Positions 6,557-13,988 of a DNA stretch of 16,511 nucleotides are shown here, in pieces. This DNA comes from an uncultured Lachnospiraceae bacterium. Lineage in GTDB: Bacteria > Bacillota > Clostridia > Lachnospirales > Lachnospiraceae. The position numbers were made by a program, and so were the translations under genes. The notes beneath the pieces were generated by a model. The model saw only the letters and a list, made by a program, of their open reading frames with translations. It was not told the DNA's origin and searched no databases. Positions within the stretch are counted from its first letter, which is position 1; each line of letters begins with the position of its first letter. The stretch spans positions 1 through 16,511 of the forward strand of contig CAJUQO010000070.1 of assembly GCA_910588295.1 (NCBI GenBank), written 5' to 3'.

Positions 6557-7108
6557 TTAAAGCCGCATTTCCGAAAAATCAATTTCCAGATCGTCGTAGA
6601 CACAGGATCGAATGGTGTCGGTAAACGTATACACCGCGGGCGCGGCGGCCTGCTGCATGTCATAAACGAGGATACTTTCCCTTAGTGGATCCACGATCCA
6701 ATATTCCCTCACGCCGGCCTGCCGATAGAGGAACAGCTTGGTATAGTAATCCATGGCTTTACTGCCGGGGGAAACGATCTCTATGATCCAGTCCGGGGCG
6801 CCGTTGCAGCCTCGTTCATTCAGTTTGTTTTCATCGCAGATGACGGAGATATCCGGTTCAAAATATCTGGACTCGCCGGCAAAAGGAAAAACAGCAAAAG
6901 GAGCAGGATAAACTCTGCATCCGCCATGCTTTTTTGCTAAATGGTTGCCGATAGCCAGATGAAGAAAGGATAAGATATCCTGATGTCTGCGGCTGGGCGG
7001 AGCCATGTAATAGATCTGGCCGTCAATGAGTTCTGCCCGTGTGCCCTCCGGTAAATGGTATATATCGTCGATTGTGTAGAAAGTTTCCTGTGCAGATGTC
7101 TGTGCCAC
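6557..7108 (-). CDS. Uma2 family protein (DUF820), PD-(D/E)XK nuclease fold
   Basis: This 183-residue cytoplasmic protein belongs to a family with a restriction-endonuclease-like fold and no settled physiological role. Visible landmarks are RAELIDGQIYYMAPPS with Glu26, FEPDISVI with Pro85-Asp86, WIIEIVSPGS with Glu110, and DYYTKLFLYRQAGVREYWIVDP with Lys124. These match the expected acidic and lysine active-site residues, so the fold looks intact. I chose the GTG at 7108 because AAAGGAAG lies seven bases upstream; an in-frame ATG at 7165 would add 19 residues but has no ribosome binding site. The gene is alone on the minus strand between two plus-strand operons. Family members often occur in several copies scattered across a genome, so this location probably says little about its job. 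Confidence 0.85.
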   Translation of the reverse strand: MAQTSAQETFYTIDDIYHLPEGTRAELIDGQIYYMAPPSRRHQDILSFLHLAIGNHLAKKHGGCRVYPAPFAVFPFAGESRYFEPDISVICDENKLNERGCNGAPDWIIEIVSPGSKAMDYYTKLFLYRQAGVREYWIVDPLRESILVYDMQQAAAPAVYTFTDTIRSCVYDDLEIDFSEMRL

Positions 7109-7233
7109 GGCTATACTTCCTTTCCGTTTTTCTGCTTTTTTGAAATTCTGATTAAAACATAGCATGTAAAATCACGCGGGTCAACAATTCTGTGTTATTT
7201 ATATAGAAAATAAATACTGTCCAATTTTCCTGA

Positions 7234-7260
7234 ATCATACCAGTGTGAAAAGTTTATCAA
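7234..7260 (-). promoter_or_regulatory. Candidate promoter for the Uma2 gene
   Basis: On the minus strand TTGATA (7260 down to 7255) is followed after 15 bases by TATGAT (7239 down to 7234), preceded by TGG, which gives an extended -10 element. The spacing is short but acceptable for an extended -10 promoter. A second possibility lies nearer the gene (TTGGAC followed by TATAAA). The whole gap between 7166 and 7322 is very AT-rich and serves two divergent transcripts. Confidence 0.35.
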
Positions 7261-7311
7261 AATTTAATAATTAGTCAATAATAAAAAGTGGAATATAAAA
7301 TGACCGGGTAG

Positions 7312-7317
7312 TATAAT
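7312..7317 (+). promoter_or_regulatory. -10 box of the V-ATPase operon promoter
   Basis: A consensus TATAAT precedes the ATPase operon, with transcription expected to start near 7324. The -35 region (about 7289-7294, TGGAAT) is poor, which would fit a regulated promoter. The predicted start gives a leader of about 70 bases before the chosen GTG start at 7395. It also argues against the in-frame TTG at 7323 as the translation start, since that would leave no leader. Confidence 0.5.
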
Positions 7318-7343
7318 AAGAATTGTTGCTTCAATTAGAAAAA

Positions 7344-7355
7344 TTTGTTAACAAA
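7344..7355. promoter_or_regulatory. Palindrome in the V-ATPase operon leader
   Basis: TTTGTTAACAAA is a perfect 12-base palindrome about 20 bases after the predicted transcription start and 40 bases before the first gene. It could be an operator. It lacks the central spacer of a Rex site, although the half-sites are similar. It could also be chance in AT-rich DNA. Confidence 0.25.
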
Positions 7356-7394
7356 GGGCGCGCGGGCGCTCTGGAAAAGGTGGTGAGAGGAAGC

Positions 7395-7703
7395 GTGGTA
7401 AAGACAACATTAGAAACTGTAGAACGGGCCGAGGCCGATGCGGAGAAAATCCGTATCAGGGCTGAGGAAGAGGCCCGGGCTGCGGTGGAGCGGGCGAAGG
7501 CAGATGCCGCCGCGATGCAGCAGAAAGAGCTGGCCAGGACGAAGGAAACGATCGCCGGGCAGAAAGCAGCGGCGGACAGGGAAAACGAAGTGTTTCTCAA
7601 ACGTTCCATGGAGGCCGTGGATGCCGAAATCCAGGCTTTGAAAAAGGTGGCTGCCGGGAAAGAAAAAGGCGCTGTTTCCATGATCCTTGCCGAACTCGTG
7701 TAA
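7395..7703 (+). CDS. ntpF: V-type ATPase peripheral stalk subunit G (NtpF-like)
   Basis: This 102-residue protein is the small partner of subunit E in the outer stalk that holds the catalytic head still against the rotor. It is almost entirely Ala-, Glu-, Lys- and Arg-rich heptad-like sequence (residues about 5-75, for example AEADAEKIRIRAEEEARAAVERAKADAAAMQ), a single long coiled coil. Sequence identity in this class is low, so the call rests on length, composition and place as first gene of the operon, as ntpF in Enterococcus hirae. The start is uncertain: GTG at 7395 follows AGAGG at short spacing, and in-frame GTGs lie at 7380 and 7383. Starting at 7395 gives MVKTTLETVERAEADA, the usual beginning for such subunits. 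The next gene follows after 32 bases. Confidence 0.82.
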   Translation: MVKTTLETVERAEADAEKIRIRAEEEARAAVERAKADAAAMQQKELARTKETIAGQKAAADRENEVFLKRSMEAVDAEIQALKKVAAGKEKGAVSMILAELV

Positions 7704-7735
7704 AAAGAAAATTTAAGAAAGGAGGCGATGCGGAT

Positions 7736-9784
7736 ATGGCAGTATTGCAGATGCAGAAACTGACGATCTGTGCCATGAAAAAGGACAGAAAGGCAGTTCT
7801 GGAACTGCTGCAGAAGATGGGTACTGTGGAGTGTATTCCCGATCTGGAGGGCAGCGAGGTGTTCAAACGTATGGATACCACGTCCCAGAGAATGCAGTTT
7901 GAGAAGAACTTCTCCCTCGCCGAGCAGGCGCTGGAAGTGCTGGATCAGTACGATCCCGTGAAGACTTCCCTTTTTGCATCGTTGGCCGGTAAGGAACTGA
8001 TCGAGGCAGACGACCTGTCCCAGGTGGTTGCCCAGGTCGGCGCTATCATGACGAAGGTCCGGGAGCTTCTGGGCCTGCAGCGGAAGATATCCGATGCCCG
8101 TTCCACGATCCAGAAAAAGGAAGCCGCCATTGAGGGGCTTAAGCCCTGGGCGGGCCTGGATGTGCCGATGAAATGCCAGGGTACAGCCCATACGGCGCTG
8201 CTGTACGGTACCCTGGGGCCGGAATACACGCAAAGCATGATCGACGCCGCTTTACATGAACGGCTGCCTGATATCGAAGCCGTGGAGACGGAAATTCTGT
8301 CCGCAGACAAAGACCAGGTATGCCTGGCAGTGGTATGCATGAAGAAAGATGCGGCGGCTGTGGAGGAGGCCCTTCGGGCGGAAGGTTTCGCCAGGCGGTT
8401 CAGCGTATCCGAGAGGACGCCCGCGGAGCGCATGGCAAAGAGACAGGAGGAGATCCGTGAGATCGAGAAGGAGATTACGGAACTGGAGGCCCAGATTCAT
8501 GCGATGGCTTCCATGCGGGAGGATTTCCGCCGGGTATCCGACTATTTCCGGATCCGATCGGAGAAATATAAAGTACTGGGCGACCTGATCCAGTCGAAAC
8601 AGACCTTTATCATCAGCGGTTATATTATGAAAAGGGATGCAGCCCGCACCGTGGATCGGCTGAACAGCCAGTTCGACCTGATGGCGGAGGTAACAGAGAT
8701 CCCTGAGGACGAGGAGGCGCCGGTGCAGCTGGCGAACAACGGATTCTCCCGCAACTGGGAGGGGATCCTGGAATCCTACGGCCTGCCCCACAGGGGGGAG
8801 ATCGATCCCACATGCATCATGTCCCTGTGCTATGTATTCCTGTTTGGGCTGATGCTTTCCGATGCGGCCTATGGTCTGATTATGGCTGTGGCCTGCTTCA
8901 TCGTATTAAAGAAATTCCCGCGGATGGCGGATGGTATGCACAAGTCTCTTACCATGTTTATGTGGTGCGGTGTGTCTACCGTATTCTGGGGGCTTATGTT
9001 CGGCGGTTTCTTCGGCGATATGCTGAAAGTAGTGGCTAACGTATTCTTCGGAGTGCAGAACGAGGCTACCCTGGCGTTCCTCGGCGGGGACTGGGCGCTG
9101 TGGTTCGTGCCCTTAAATGATCCCATGACTATGCTGATGTGGTCGCTGCTGTTCGGTGTGATCCATCTGTTTTTGGGTCTGGGACTGAAAGGTTACACGC
9201 TGCTGAAAGAGGGTAAGCCGATGGACGCCCTGTGCGATGTGGGCCTGTGGTACCTGTTCCTGCTGGGGCTTCTGGGACTTTTGCTTCCCAGCGAGCTGTT
9301 TGCCTCGATCGCCGGATGGCAGGGCGTGGTATTCCCCTCGTGGATCGGCTCGGCGTCCTTGGCGTTTATCGCCGTGGGCGGACTGGGGATCCTGTTCTTC
9401 TCGGCAAGAGACAATAAAAATTTCGGACTGCGCATTGCCCTGGGGGCATATGATATATACGGCGTAACGAGTTGGCTGTCGGATGTACTTTCCTACTCCC
9501 GTTTGCTGGCCCTGGGCCTGGCTACCGGCGTTATCGCCCAGGTTGTCAACTCCATGGGATCCATGTTTGGCAGCTCCATCATAGGCGCCGTGCTGTTTAT
9601 TATCATTTTCATCATCGGCCATTCACTGAACCTGGCCATCAACCTGCTGGGCGCGTATGTGCACACGAACAGACTTCAGTACGTGGAGTTTTTCGGGAAA
9701 TTTTATGAAGGCGGCGGAAGGCCGTTTAATCCGTTCAGAGAAAACACAAAATATGTGGATATTAAGGAGGAAAAATTATCATGA
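7736..9784 (+). CDS. ntpI: V-type ATPase subunit I (a subunit, membrane stator)
   Basis: This 682-residue protein forms the stator half of the ion channel. The first 350 residues or so are soluble, with a ferredoxin-like start (VLQMQKLTICAMKKDRKAVLELLQKMG) and a coiled coil near 225-265 that contacts the peripheral stalks. From about residue 358 to 665 there are seven or eight membrane helices, beginning with CIMSLCYVFLFGLMLSDAAYGL. Arg589 in DVLSYSRLLALGLATG and Arg646 in VHTNRLQYVEFFGKFYEGGG match the two arginines that release the ion from the rotor glutamate in the E. hirae enzyme. Full AAGGAGG ribosome binding site, spacing about ten. The stop overlaps the start of the K gene (ATGA), which fits translational coupling. 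Length is within the family range. Confidence 0.96.
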   Translation: MAVLQMQKLTICAMKKDRKAVLELLQKMGTVECIPDLEGSEVFKRMDTTSQRMQFEKNFSLAEQALEVLDQYDPVKTSLFASLAGKELIEADDLSQVVAQVGAIMTKVRELLGLQRKISDARSTIQKKEAAIEGLKPWAGLDVPMKCQGTAHTALLYGTLGPEYTQSMIDAALHERLPDIEAVETEILSADKDQVCLAVVCMKKDAAAVEEALRAEGFARRFSVSERTPAERMAKRQEEIREIEKEITELEAQIHAMASMREDFRRVSDYFRIRSEKYKVLGDLIQSKQTFIISGYIMKRDAARTVDRLNSQFDLMAEVTEIPEDEEAPVQLANNGFSRNWEGILESYGLPHRGEIDPTCIMSLCYVFLFGLMLSDAAYGLIMAVACFIVLKKFPRMADGMHKSLTMFMWCGVSTVFWGLMFGGFFGDMLKVVANVFFGVQNEATLAFLGGDWALWFVPLNDPMTMLMWSLLFGVIHLFLGLGLKGYTLLKEGKPMDALCDVGLWYLFLLGLLGLLLPSELFASIAGWQGVVFPSWIGSASLAFIAVGGLGILFFSARDNKNFGLRIALGAYDIYGVTSWLSDVLSYSRLLALGLATGVIAQVVNSMGSMFGSSIIGAVLFIIIFIIGHSLNLAINLLGAYVHTNRLQYVEFFGKFYEGGGRPFNPFRENTKYVDIKEEKLS

Positions 9785-10251
9785 CTATGGGAACCTTTTA
9801 CGCATTACTGGGAGCAGCTATCGCTGTCATGTTGGCAGGCGCCGGATCGGCTATGGGTGTAGGTATCGCAGGCCAGGCGGCAGCCGGTGTTATGTCCGAG
9901 AAACCGGAACTTTTCGCTAAAGTACTGATCATGCAGCTTCTGCCCGGTACACAGGGTATCTACGGTCTGCTGGTTGGCTTCATCGCCCTGTCCCAGATCG
10001 GTGTGATCGGCGGCGGCGCCGGAGAGATGAGTCTTGCCACAGGTCTTATGTATTGCGCAGCCTGCCTGCCCATCGGCCTGGTAGGCCTGATCTCCGGTAT
10101 CTATCAGGGAAAGACTTCTGCAGCTTCCATCGGGATCCTTGCAAAGAAACCGGATCAGTTCGGTAAAGCCATGCTGTTCCCGGCTATGGTTGAGACCTAC
10201 GCCATCCTTGCTCTGTTGATCTCCGTACTTTCCGTTACAGGTATCCGGTAA
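9781..10251 (+). CDS. ntpK: V-type ATPase subunit K (rotor proteolipid, predicted Na+-binding)
   Basis: This 156-residue protein builds the rotating membrane ring. It is a tandem duplication of a two-helix hairpin: both halves contain GxGxAMGxGIAG or SGIYQGKTSA followed by a hydrophobic helix. Only the second half has the ion-carrying acid, Glu138 in MVETYAIL. The residues that coordinate Na+ in E. hirae NtpK (Leu61, Thr64, Gln65, Gln110, Glu139) have equivalents here: Leu54, Thr57 and Gln58 in LLPGTQG, Gln109 in GIYQGK, and Glu138. I therefore predict a Na+ pump. With one acid per four helices, the ring carries fewer ions per turn than an F-type ring of the same helix number, as usual for V-ATPases. 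It overlaps the I gene by four bases. Confidence 0.96.
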   Translation: MTMGTFYALLGAAIAVMLAGAGSAMGVGIAGQAAAGVMSEKPELFAKVLIMQLLPGTQGIYGLLVGFIALSQIGVIGGGAGEMSLATGLMYCAACLPIGLVGLISGIYQGKTSAASIGILAKKPDQFGKAMLFPAMVETYAILALLISVLSVTGIR

Positions 10252-10295
10252 CACACGGCAGACACCAAGAAAGTACAGAGTAGGAGGGAAGGCGT

Positions 10296-10889
10296 ATGGC
10301 CGGATTGGATAATATAGTAAGCGAAATCCTCGCCGAAGCAAACGCGGCAGCCGAGAATGTCCGGCAGGCGGCGCAGCGTGAGGCCGAAGAGATTGCAAAG
10401 GCAGCCGCCGCCCAGAGCCGTCAGGAGTGCGAGGCGCTTGAGGCAAAGGCCGGGCAGGCCAGGGACACGGAGGCCGCCAGGACCAAATCCTCTGCCGACC
10501 TGCAGAGAAGACAGCGGCTCCTGGCCGCCAAGCAGGAGATCATCGCGGGCGTGATTGACAAAGCCTATGCGGAGATCTTCCGTCTGGATGACGCGGCGTA
10601 TTTTGAACTGGTAAAGAAGATGCTGGGACAGTATGTCCTGGATAAAGAGGGCGAGATCTGCTTTAACGAGCGGGATAAGAAACGTCTGCCGAAGGATTTT
10701 GCCGATGTGGTCGGCGAGGCTGCGAAAGCGAAGGGCGGTTCCCTGGTTCTGTCCGACAAGGTGCGGAAGATCGACGGCGGATTTGTCCTGATCTACGGCG
10801 GTATTGAGGAGAACTGTTCCTTCGAGGCCCTGTTTGCCGCCGAGAGAGACAGACTGACCGACAGGGTATATCAGTTTGTCTTCGCCTGA
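10296..10889 (+). CDS. ntpE: V-type ATPase subunit E (peripheral stalk)
   Basis: This 197-residue protein pairs with subunit G to form the outer stalk linking the A/B head to subunit I. Residues about 1-85 are a charged, alanine-rich coiled coil (ILAEANAAAENVRQAAQREAEEIAKAAAA), and residues about 100-197 form the globular domain that grips the top of the head. That domain contains VLSDKVRKIDGGFVLIYGGIEENCSFEALF, close to the usual GGFVL signature of the family. The length is normal. A strong AGGAGG site lies eight bases before the ATG. It follows the K gene after 44 bases and precedes C by 23, exactly the E. hirae order. Confidence 0.93.
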   Translation: MAGLDNIVSEILAEANAAAENVRQAAQREAEEIAKAAAAQSRQECEALEAKAGQARDTEAARTKSSADLQRRQRLLAAKQEIIAGVIDKAYAEIFRLDDAAYFELVKKMLGQYVLDKEGEICFNERDKKRLPKDFADVVGEAAKAKGGSLVLSDKVRKIDGGFVLIYGGIEENCSFEALFAAERDRLTDRVYQFVFA

Positions 10890-10912
10890 CGGCATTCAGA
10901 TAGGAGGAATTT

Positions 10913-11878
10913 ATGGCAGAAAATTATGCTTTTGCGGTTGCCAGAGTCAGGGCCCTGGAAGCAGCGCTTTTTTCGGACGCCACCATTGACCAGCTTTTGG
11001 GCTGCCGTGAGTACGGCGCCATGCTGCAGATGCTGACAGAAAAAGGCTGGGGCGACGGAACCGAGGCGGACGCGGAGACTATACTTGCCCGCGAGCGGGA
11101 AAAGACATGGGAGGTACTCACCGATCTGGTGAAGGATCCGGTGGTCTTTGAACTGCTTTCCTATTCCAAGTTGTTCCATAATCTGAAAGCAGCGATCAAA
11201 GAGGTCGTGATCGGTAAGGTTCAGGCCCATATATATTACGATGACTGCCCGATTGGCGGGGAGGAAATGGTAAAGATCGTCTCGGAAAAGAATTTCAGCG
11301 CATTGCCGAAGCCCATGCAGGAGGCGGCCGCGGAGGCCCACGAGTCTTTCCTGCACACCGGAGACGGCCAGCTCTGCGACATCATCGTAGACCGGGCGGC
11401 GCTTTGCGCGATTTATGAAGCCGGGCAGCGATCAAAGATAGATTTGCTCATGGAATACGCGGAGACCACGGTGGCGGTGGCTGATATCAAAGTCGCTGTC
11501 CGCTCGCAGAAAACGGGGAAATCCGCGGAATTTATGCGGCGCGCCCTGGCGCCCTGCAAGAGCCTCAATGTGGAAATGCTGATCCACGGGGCGTTAAGCG
11601 GCCAGGAAGCCCTGGCGTCCTATCTGGAGGAGACGGACTACCGGGAAGGGGCCGAGGCTTTGCGGACTTCGCCCTCCGCCTTTGAACGGTGGTGCGACAA
11701 CCGGATCATCGAGGCGATCAAACCGCAGAAATACAAAGCCTTCACCGTGGGGCCCGTGGTGGCCTATGTGCTGGCGAGGGAAAATGAGATCAAAACGGTG
11801 CGGATCATCCTGTCCGGCAGACAGAACGGGCTGTCCGATGATTCTATCCGGGAAAAGGTAAGGGAAATGTATGTATAA
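10913..11878 (+). CDS. ntpC: V-type ATPase subunit C (d subunit)
   Basis: This 321-residue soluble protein sits on the rotor ring like a funnel and couples the central shaft to it. The sequence is largely helical, beginning NYAFAVARVRALEAALFSDATIDQLL and containing the conserved-looking YAETTVAVADIKVAVRSQKTGKS and, near the end, VGPVVAYVLARENEIKTVRIILSG (residues about 281-304), the most recognisable part of the family. Length is typical (about 320-350). The ribosome binding site AGGAGG stands six to seven bases before the ATG. Its last eight bases overlap the start of the F gene, suggesting coupled translation of the two rotor components. Confidence 0.93.
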   Translation: MAENYAFAVARVRALEAALFSDATIDQLLGCREYGAMLQMLTEKGWGDGTEADAETILAREREKTWEVLTDLVKDPVVFELLSYSKLFHNLKAAIKEVVIGKVQAHIYYDDCPIGGEEMVKIVSEKNFSALPKPMQEAAAEAHESFLHTGDGQLCDIIVDRAALCAIYEAGQRSKIDLLMEYAETTVAVADIKVAVRSQKTGKSAEFMRRALAPCKSLNVEMLIHGALSGQEALASYLEETDYREGAEALRTSPSAFERWCDNRIIEAIKPQKYKAFTVGPVVAYVLARENEIKTVRIILSGRQNGLSDDSIREKVREMYV

Positions 11879-12194
11879 AATAGCAGTGATGGGTGATTAC
11901 GACAGCATCTACGGCTTTGCCACCCTGGGGCTTGATACATTTCCGGTGACGGAGCCGGGTGAAGCAGGCAAACTGCTCAGACGGCTTGCCGAGGGCCAGT
12001 ACAGCGTGATCTATGTCACGGAGAAGCTGGCCGGCCAGATCGAGAGGGAGATTGCCGTTTATGCCGAGCAGATGCTGCCGGCAATCATCCTGATTCCGGG
12101 TACGTCGGGAAATACAGGCAAGGGTGTCGAACGGGTTAAAAAGTCGGTGGAACAGGCCGTGGGATCGGATATTCTGTTCTCCGACAATGAGTAG
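11871..12194 (+). CDS. ntpG: V-type ATPase subunit F (NtpG)
   Basis: This 107-residue protein binds the central shaft subunit D and stabilises the rotor. It has the small Rossmann-like fold start MYKIAVMGDYDSIYGFATLGLDTFPV (residues 1-26), then YSVIYVTEKLAGQIEREI and the strand-plus-loop AIILIPGTSGNTGKG (residues about 71-85), all features of the family. It is called F in the V/A-type naming and NtpG in E. hirae. The start overlaps the C gene by eight bases, and the ribosome binding site must lie inside the C coding sequence (AAGG near 11856-11865). A gap of 20 bases follows to the A gene. Confidence 0.93.
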   Translation: MYKIAVMGDYDSIYGFATLGLDTFPVTEPGEAGKLLRRLAEGQYSVIYVTEKLAGQIEREIAVYAEQMLPAIILIPGTSGNTGKGVERVKKSVEQAVGSDILFSDNE

Positions 12195-12214
12195 AAAGGA
12201 GATTGTGTCATCGA

Positions 12215-13987
12215 ATGGCTAAAGGTACGATAATTAAAATCGCCGGTCCGCTGGTCATAGCATCGGGCATGAGGGACGCCAACATGTATGACGTGTGCCG
12301 CGTCAGCAAGCAGCGTCTGATCGGTGAAATCATCGAGATGCACGGGGACGAGGCGTCCATACAGGTATATGAGGAGACATCGGGACTGAAACCGGGTGAA
12401 GAGGTGGAGTCCTCCGAGGTGCCTCTGTCCGTGGAGCTGGGCCCCGGACTGATTGAGAGTATTTATGACGGAATCCAGAGACCCCTGGACGATATTATGA
12501 AAGTAACCGGGGGCAACAACCTGAAAAGGGGTGTGGAGGTTCCGTCCCTGAAACGTGACCGCAAGTGGGAGTTTGTGCCCACGGTGAAAGCGGGCGACGA
12601 GGTGGAGGCCGGCGATATCATCGGCACGGTGCAGGAGTCCCCCATCGTCGAGCACAGGATTATGGTTCCCAACGGAATCAAAGGAAAGATCAAAAAGATC
12701 AACGGCGGCACCTATACCGTGACCGAGACGGTATGTGTCGTCACCGACGCGGAAGGCCAGGATCATGAGCTGACGCTGATGCAGAAATGGCCGGTGCGTA
12801 AAGGAAGGCCCTATCAGAAGAAGCTGCCGCTGGATAAGCCGCTGATCACGGGCCAGAGGGTGGTGGATACTTTCTTCCCCATCGCCAAGGGCGGTGTGGC
12901 GGCCGTGCCGGGACCCTTCGGAAGCGGCAAGACCGTAATCCAGCATCAGCTGGCCAAATGGGCCGAGGCAGATATCGTAGTATATATCGGCTGCGGCGAG
13001 CGCGGAAACGAGATGACCGACGTTCTGAACGAGTTCCCGGAGCTGATCGACCCCAAGACAGGCCAGCCCCTGATGAAGAGAACCGTGCTGATCGCCAATA
13101 CCTCCGATATGCCGGTGGCTGCCCGTGAGGCTTCCATCTATACAGGTATTACCATCGCCGAGTACTTCCGCGACATGGGTTACTCCGTGGCTCTGATGGC
13201 CGACTCTACTTCCCGCTGGGCCGAGGCCCTCCGTGAGATGTCGGGCCGTCTGCAGGAGATGCCCGGTGAGGAGGGGTATCCGGCTTACCTGGGTTCCCGT
13301 CTGGCGCAGTTCTATGAGCGCGCGGGCCAGGTGCTGACACTGGGCAAAGAGGGACGGATCGGTTCCCTGTCCGCCATCGGCGCCGTGTCACCGCCCGGCG
13401 GCGATACATCCGAGCCGGTATCCCAGGCTACCCTGCGTATCGTGAAGGTGTTCTGGGGACTGGATTCGGCGCTGGCGTATAAGCGCCATTTCCCGGCCAT
13501 CAACTGGCTGACCAGCTACTCCCTGTATCTGGATAACCTGGCCGGATGGTTTACGGAAAATGTGTCTGAGGACTGGATGAAGGGCCGTCAGGAAATGATG
13601 AGCCTTCTGCAGGACGAGGCAGAGCTGGAGGAGACCGTAAAGATGGTAGGTATGGACGCCCTGTCGCCCACGGACCGTCTGAAAATGGAAGCGGCCCGCT
13701 CCATCCGTGAGGACTTCCTGCATCAGGTAGCTTTCGACGATGTGGATACCTACACCTCTTTGGAAAAACAGCTGATGATGATGAAGCTGGTGCTGGCGTT
13801 CTATCATGTGTCCATGGAAAACATGAAGAAAGGCGCGTCCATGAACGGCCTGATCCGCATGGCGGTGCGTGAGAGAATCGGACGTTTCAAATATACGCCT
13901 GTCGATAAGATACAGGACGAGTATGAGACGATCCTCCGCGAACTCCAGACAGAGGCGGATAATCTGCTGCAGAAGGAGGACTATTAA
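12215..13987 (+). CDS. ntpA: V-type ATPase catalytic subunit A
   Basis: This 590-residue protein hydrolyses ATP in the A3B3 head. The Walker A loop is GPFGSGKT (residues 233-240, with Lys239 and Thr240), and the catalytic glutamate is Glu262 in GCGERGNEMTDV. The Walker B region is VALMADSTSRWAEALREMSGRLQEMPGEEGYPAYLGSRL. An N-terminal barrel and the extra non-homologous region (about 115-190), which separates A from F-type beta subunits, are both present. I chose ATG 12215 (MAKGTIIKIAGPLV) over an in-frame TTG at 12203 that lies one base after the ribosome binding site; the resulting spacing of 13 bases from AAAGGAG is long. Length and residue numbering agree with E. hirae NtpA within one residue at the active site. 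Confidence 0.97.
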   Translation: MAKGTIIKIAGPLVIASGMRDANMYDVCRVSKQRLIGEIIEMHGDEASIQVYEETSGLKPGEEVESSEVPLSVELGPGLIESIYDGIQRPLDDIMKVTGGNNLKRGVEVPSLKRDRKWEFVPTVKAGDEVEAGDIIGTVQESPIVEHRIMVPNGIKGKIKKINGGTYTVTETVCVVTDAEGQDHELTLMQKWPVRKGRPYQKKLPLDKPLITGQRVVDTFFPIAKGGVAAVPGPFGSGKTVIQHQLAKWAEADIVVYIGCGERGNEMTDVLNEFPELIDPKTGQPLMKRTVLIANTSDMPVAAREASIYTGITIAEYFRDMGYSVALMADSTSRWAEALREMSGRLQEMPGEEGYPAYLGSRLAQFYERAGQVLTLGKEGRIGSLSAIGAVSPPGGDTSEPVSQATLRIVKVFWGLDSALAYKRHFPAINWLTSYSLYLDNLAGWFTENVSEDWMKGRQEMMSLLQDEAELEETVKMVGMDALSPTDRLKMEAARSIREDFLHQVAFDDVDTYTSLEKQLMMMKLVLAFYHVSMENMKKGASMNGLIRMAVRERIGRFKYTPVDKIQDEYETILRELQTEADNLLQKEDY

Positions 13988-13988
13988 T

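Noticed and set aside
6422..6685. Plus-strand frame of 87 codons over the kinase end and the terminator
   Set aside because: It crosses the kinase stop, the strong hairpin and the antisense of Uma2, with no ribosome binding site.
6557..7108. Uma2 protein as part of a restriction or defence system
   Set aside because: The fold is nuclease-like, but no methyltransferase, toxin-antitoxin partner or other defence gene is nearby and the gene stands alone.
7344..7355. Rex operator in the ATPase leader
   Set aside because: The half-sites resemble Rex sites, but the central four-base spacer is absent, so it is recorded only as an unassigned palindrome.
12059..12946. Long minus-strand frame (295 codons) opposite the F and A subunit genes
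   Set aside because: It is the antisense shadow of a conserved catalytic gene, rich in His, Arg and Gln as expected of such shadows, and has no plausible ribosome binding site.
13869..13988. N-terminal extension of subunit B by 40 residues
   Set aside because: The extra stretch lies wholly inside the A gene in another frame and is Arg-rich; the ATG at 13989 has a perfect ribosome binding site and gives the normal B length.
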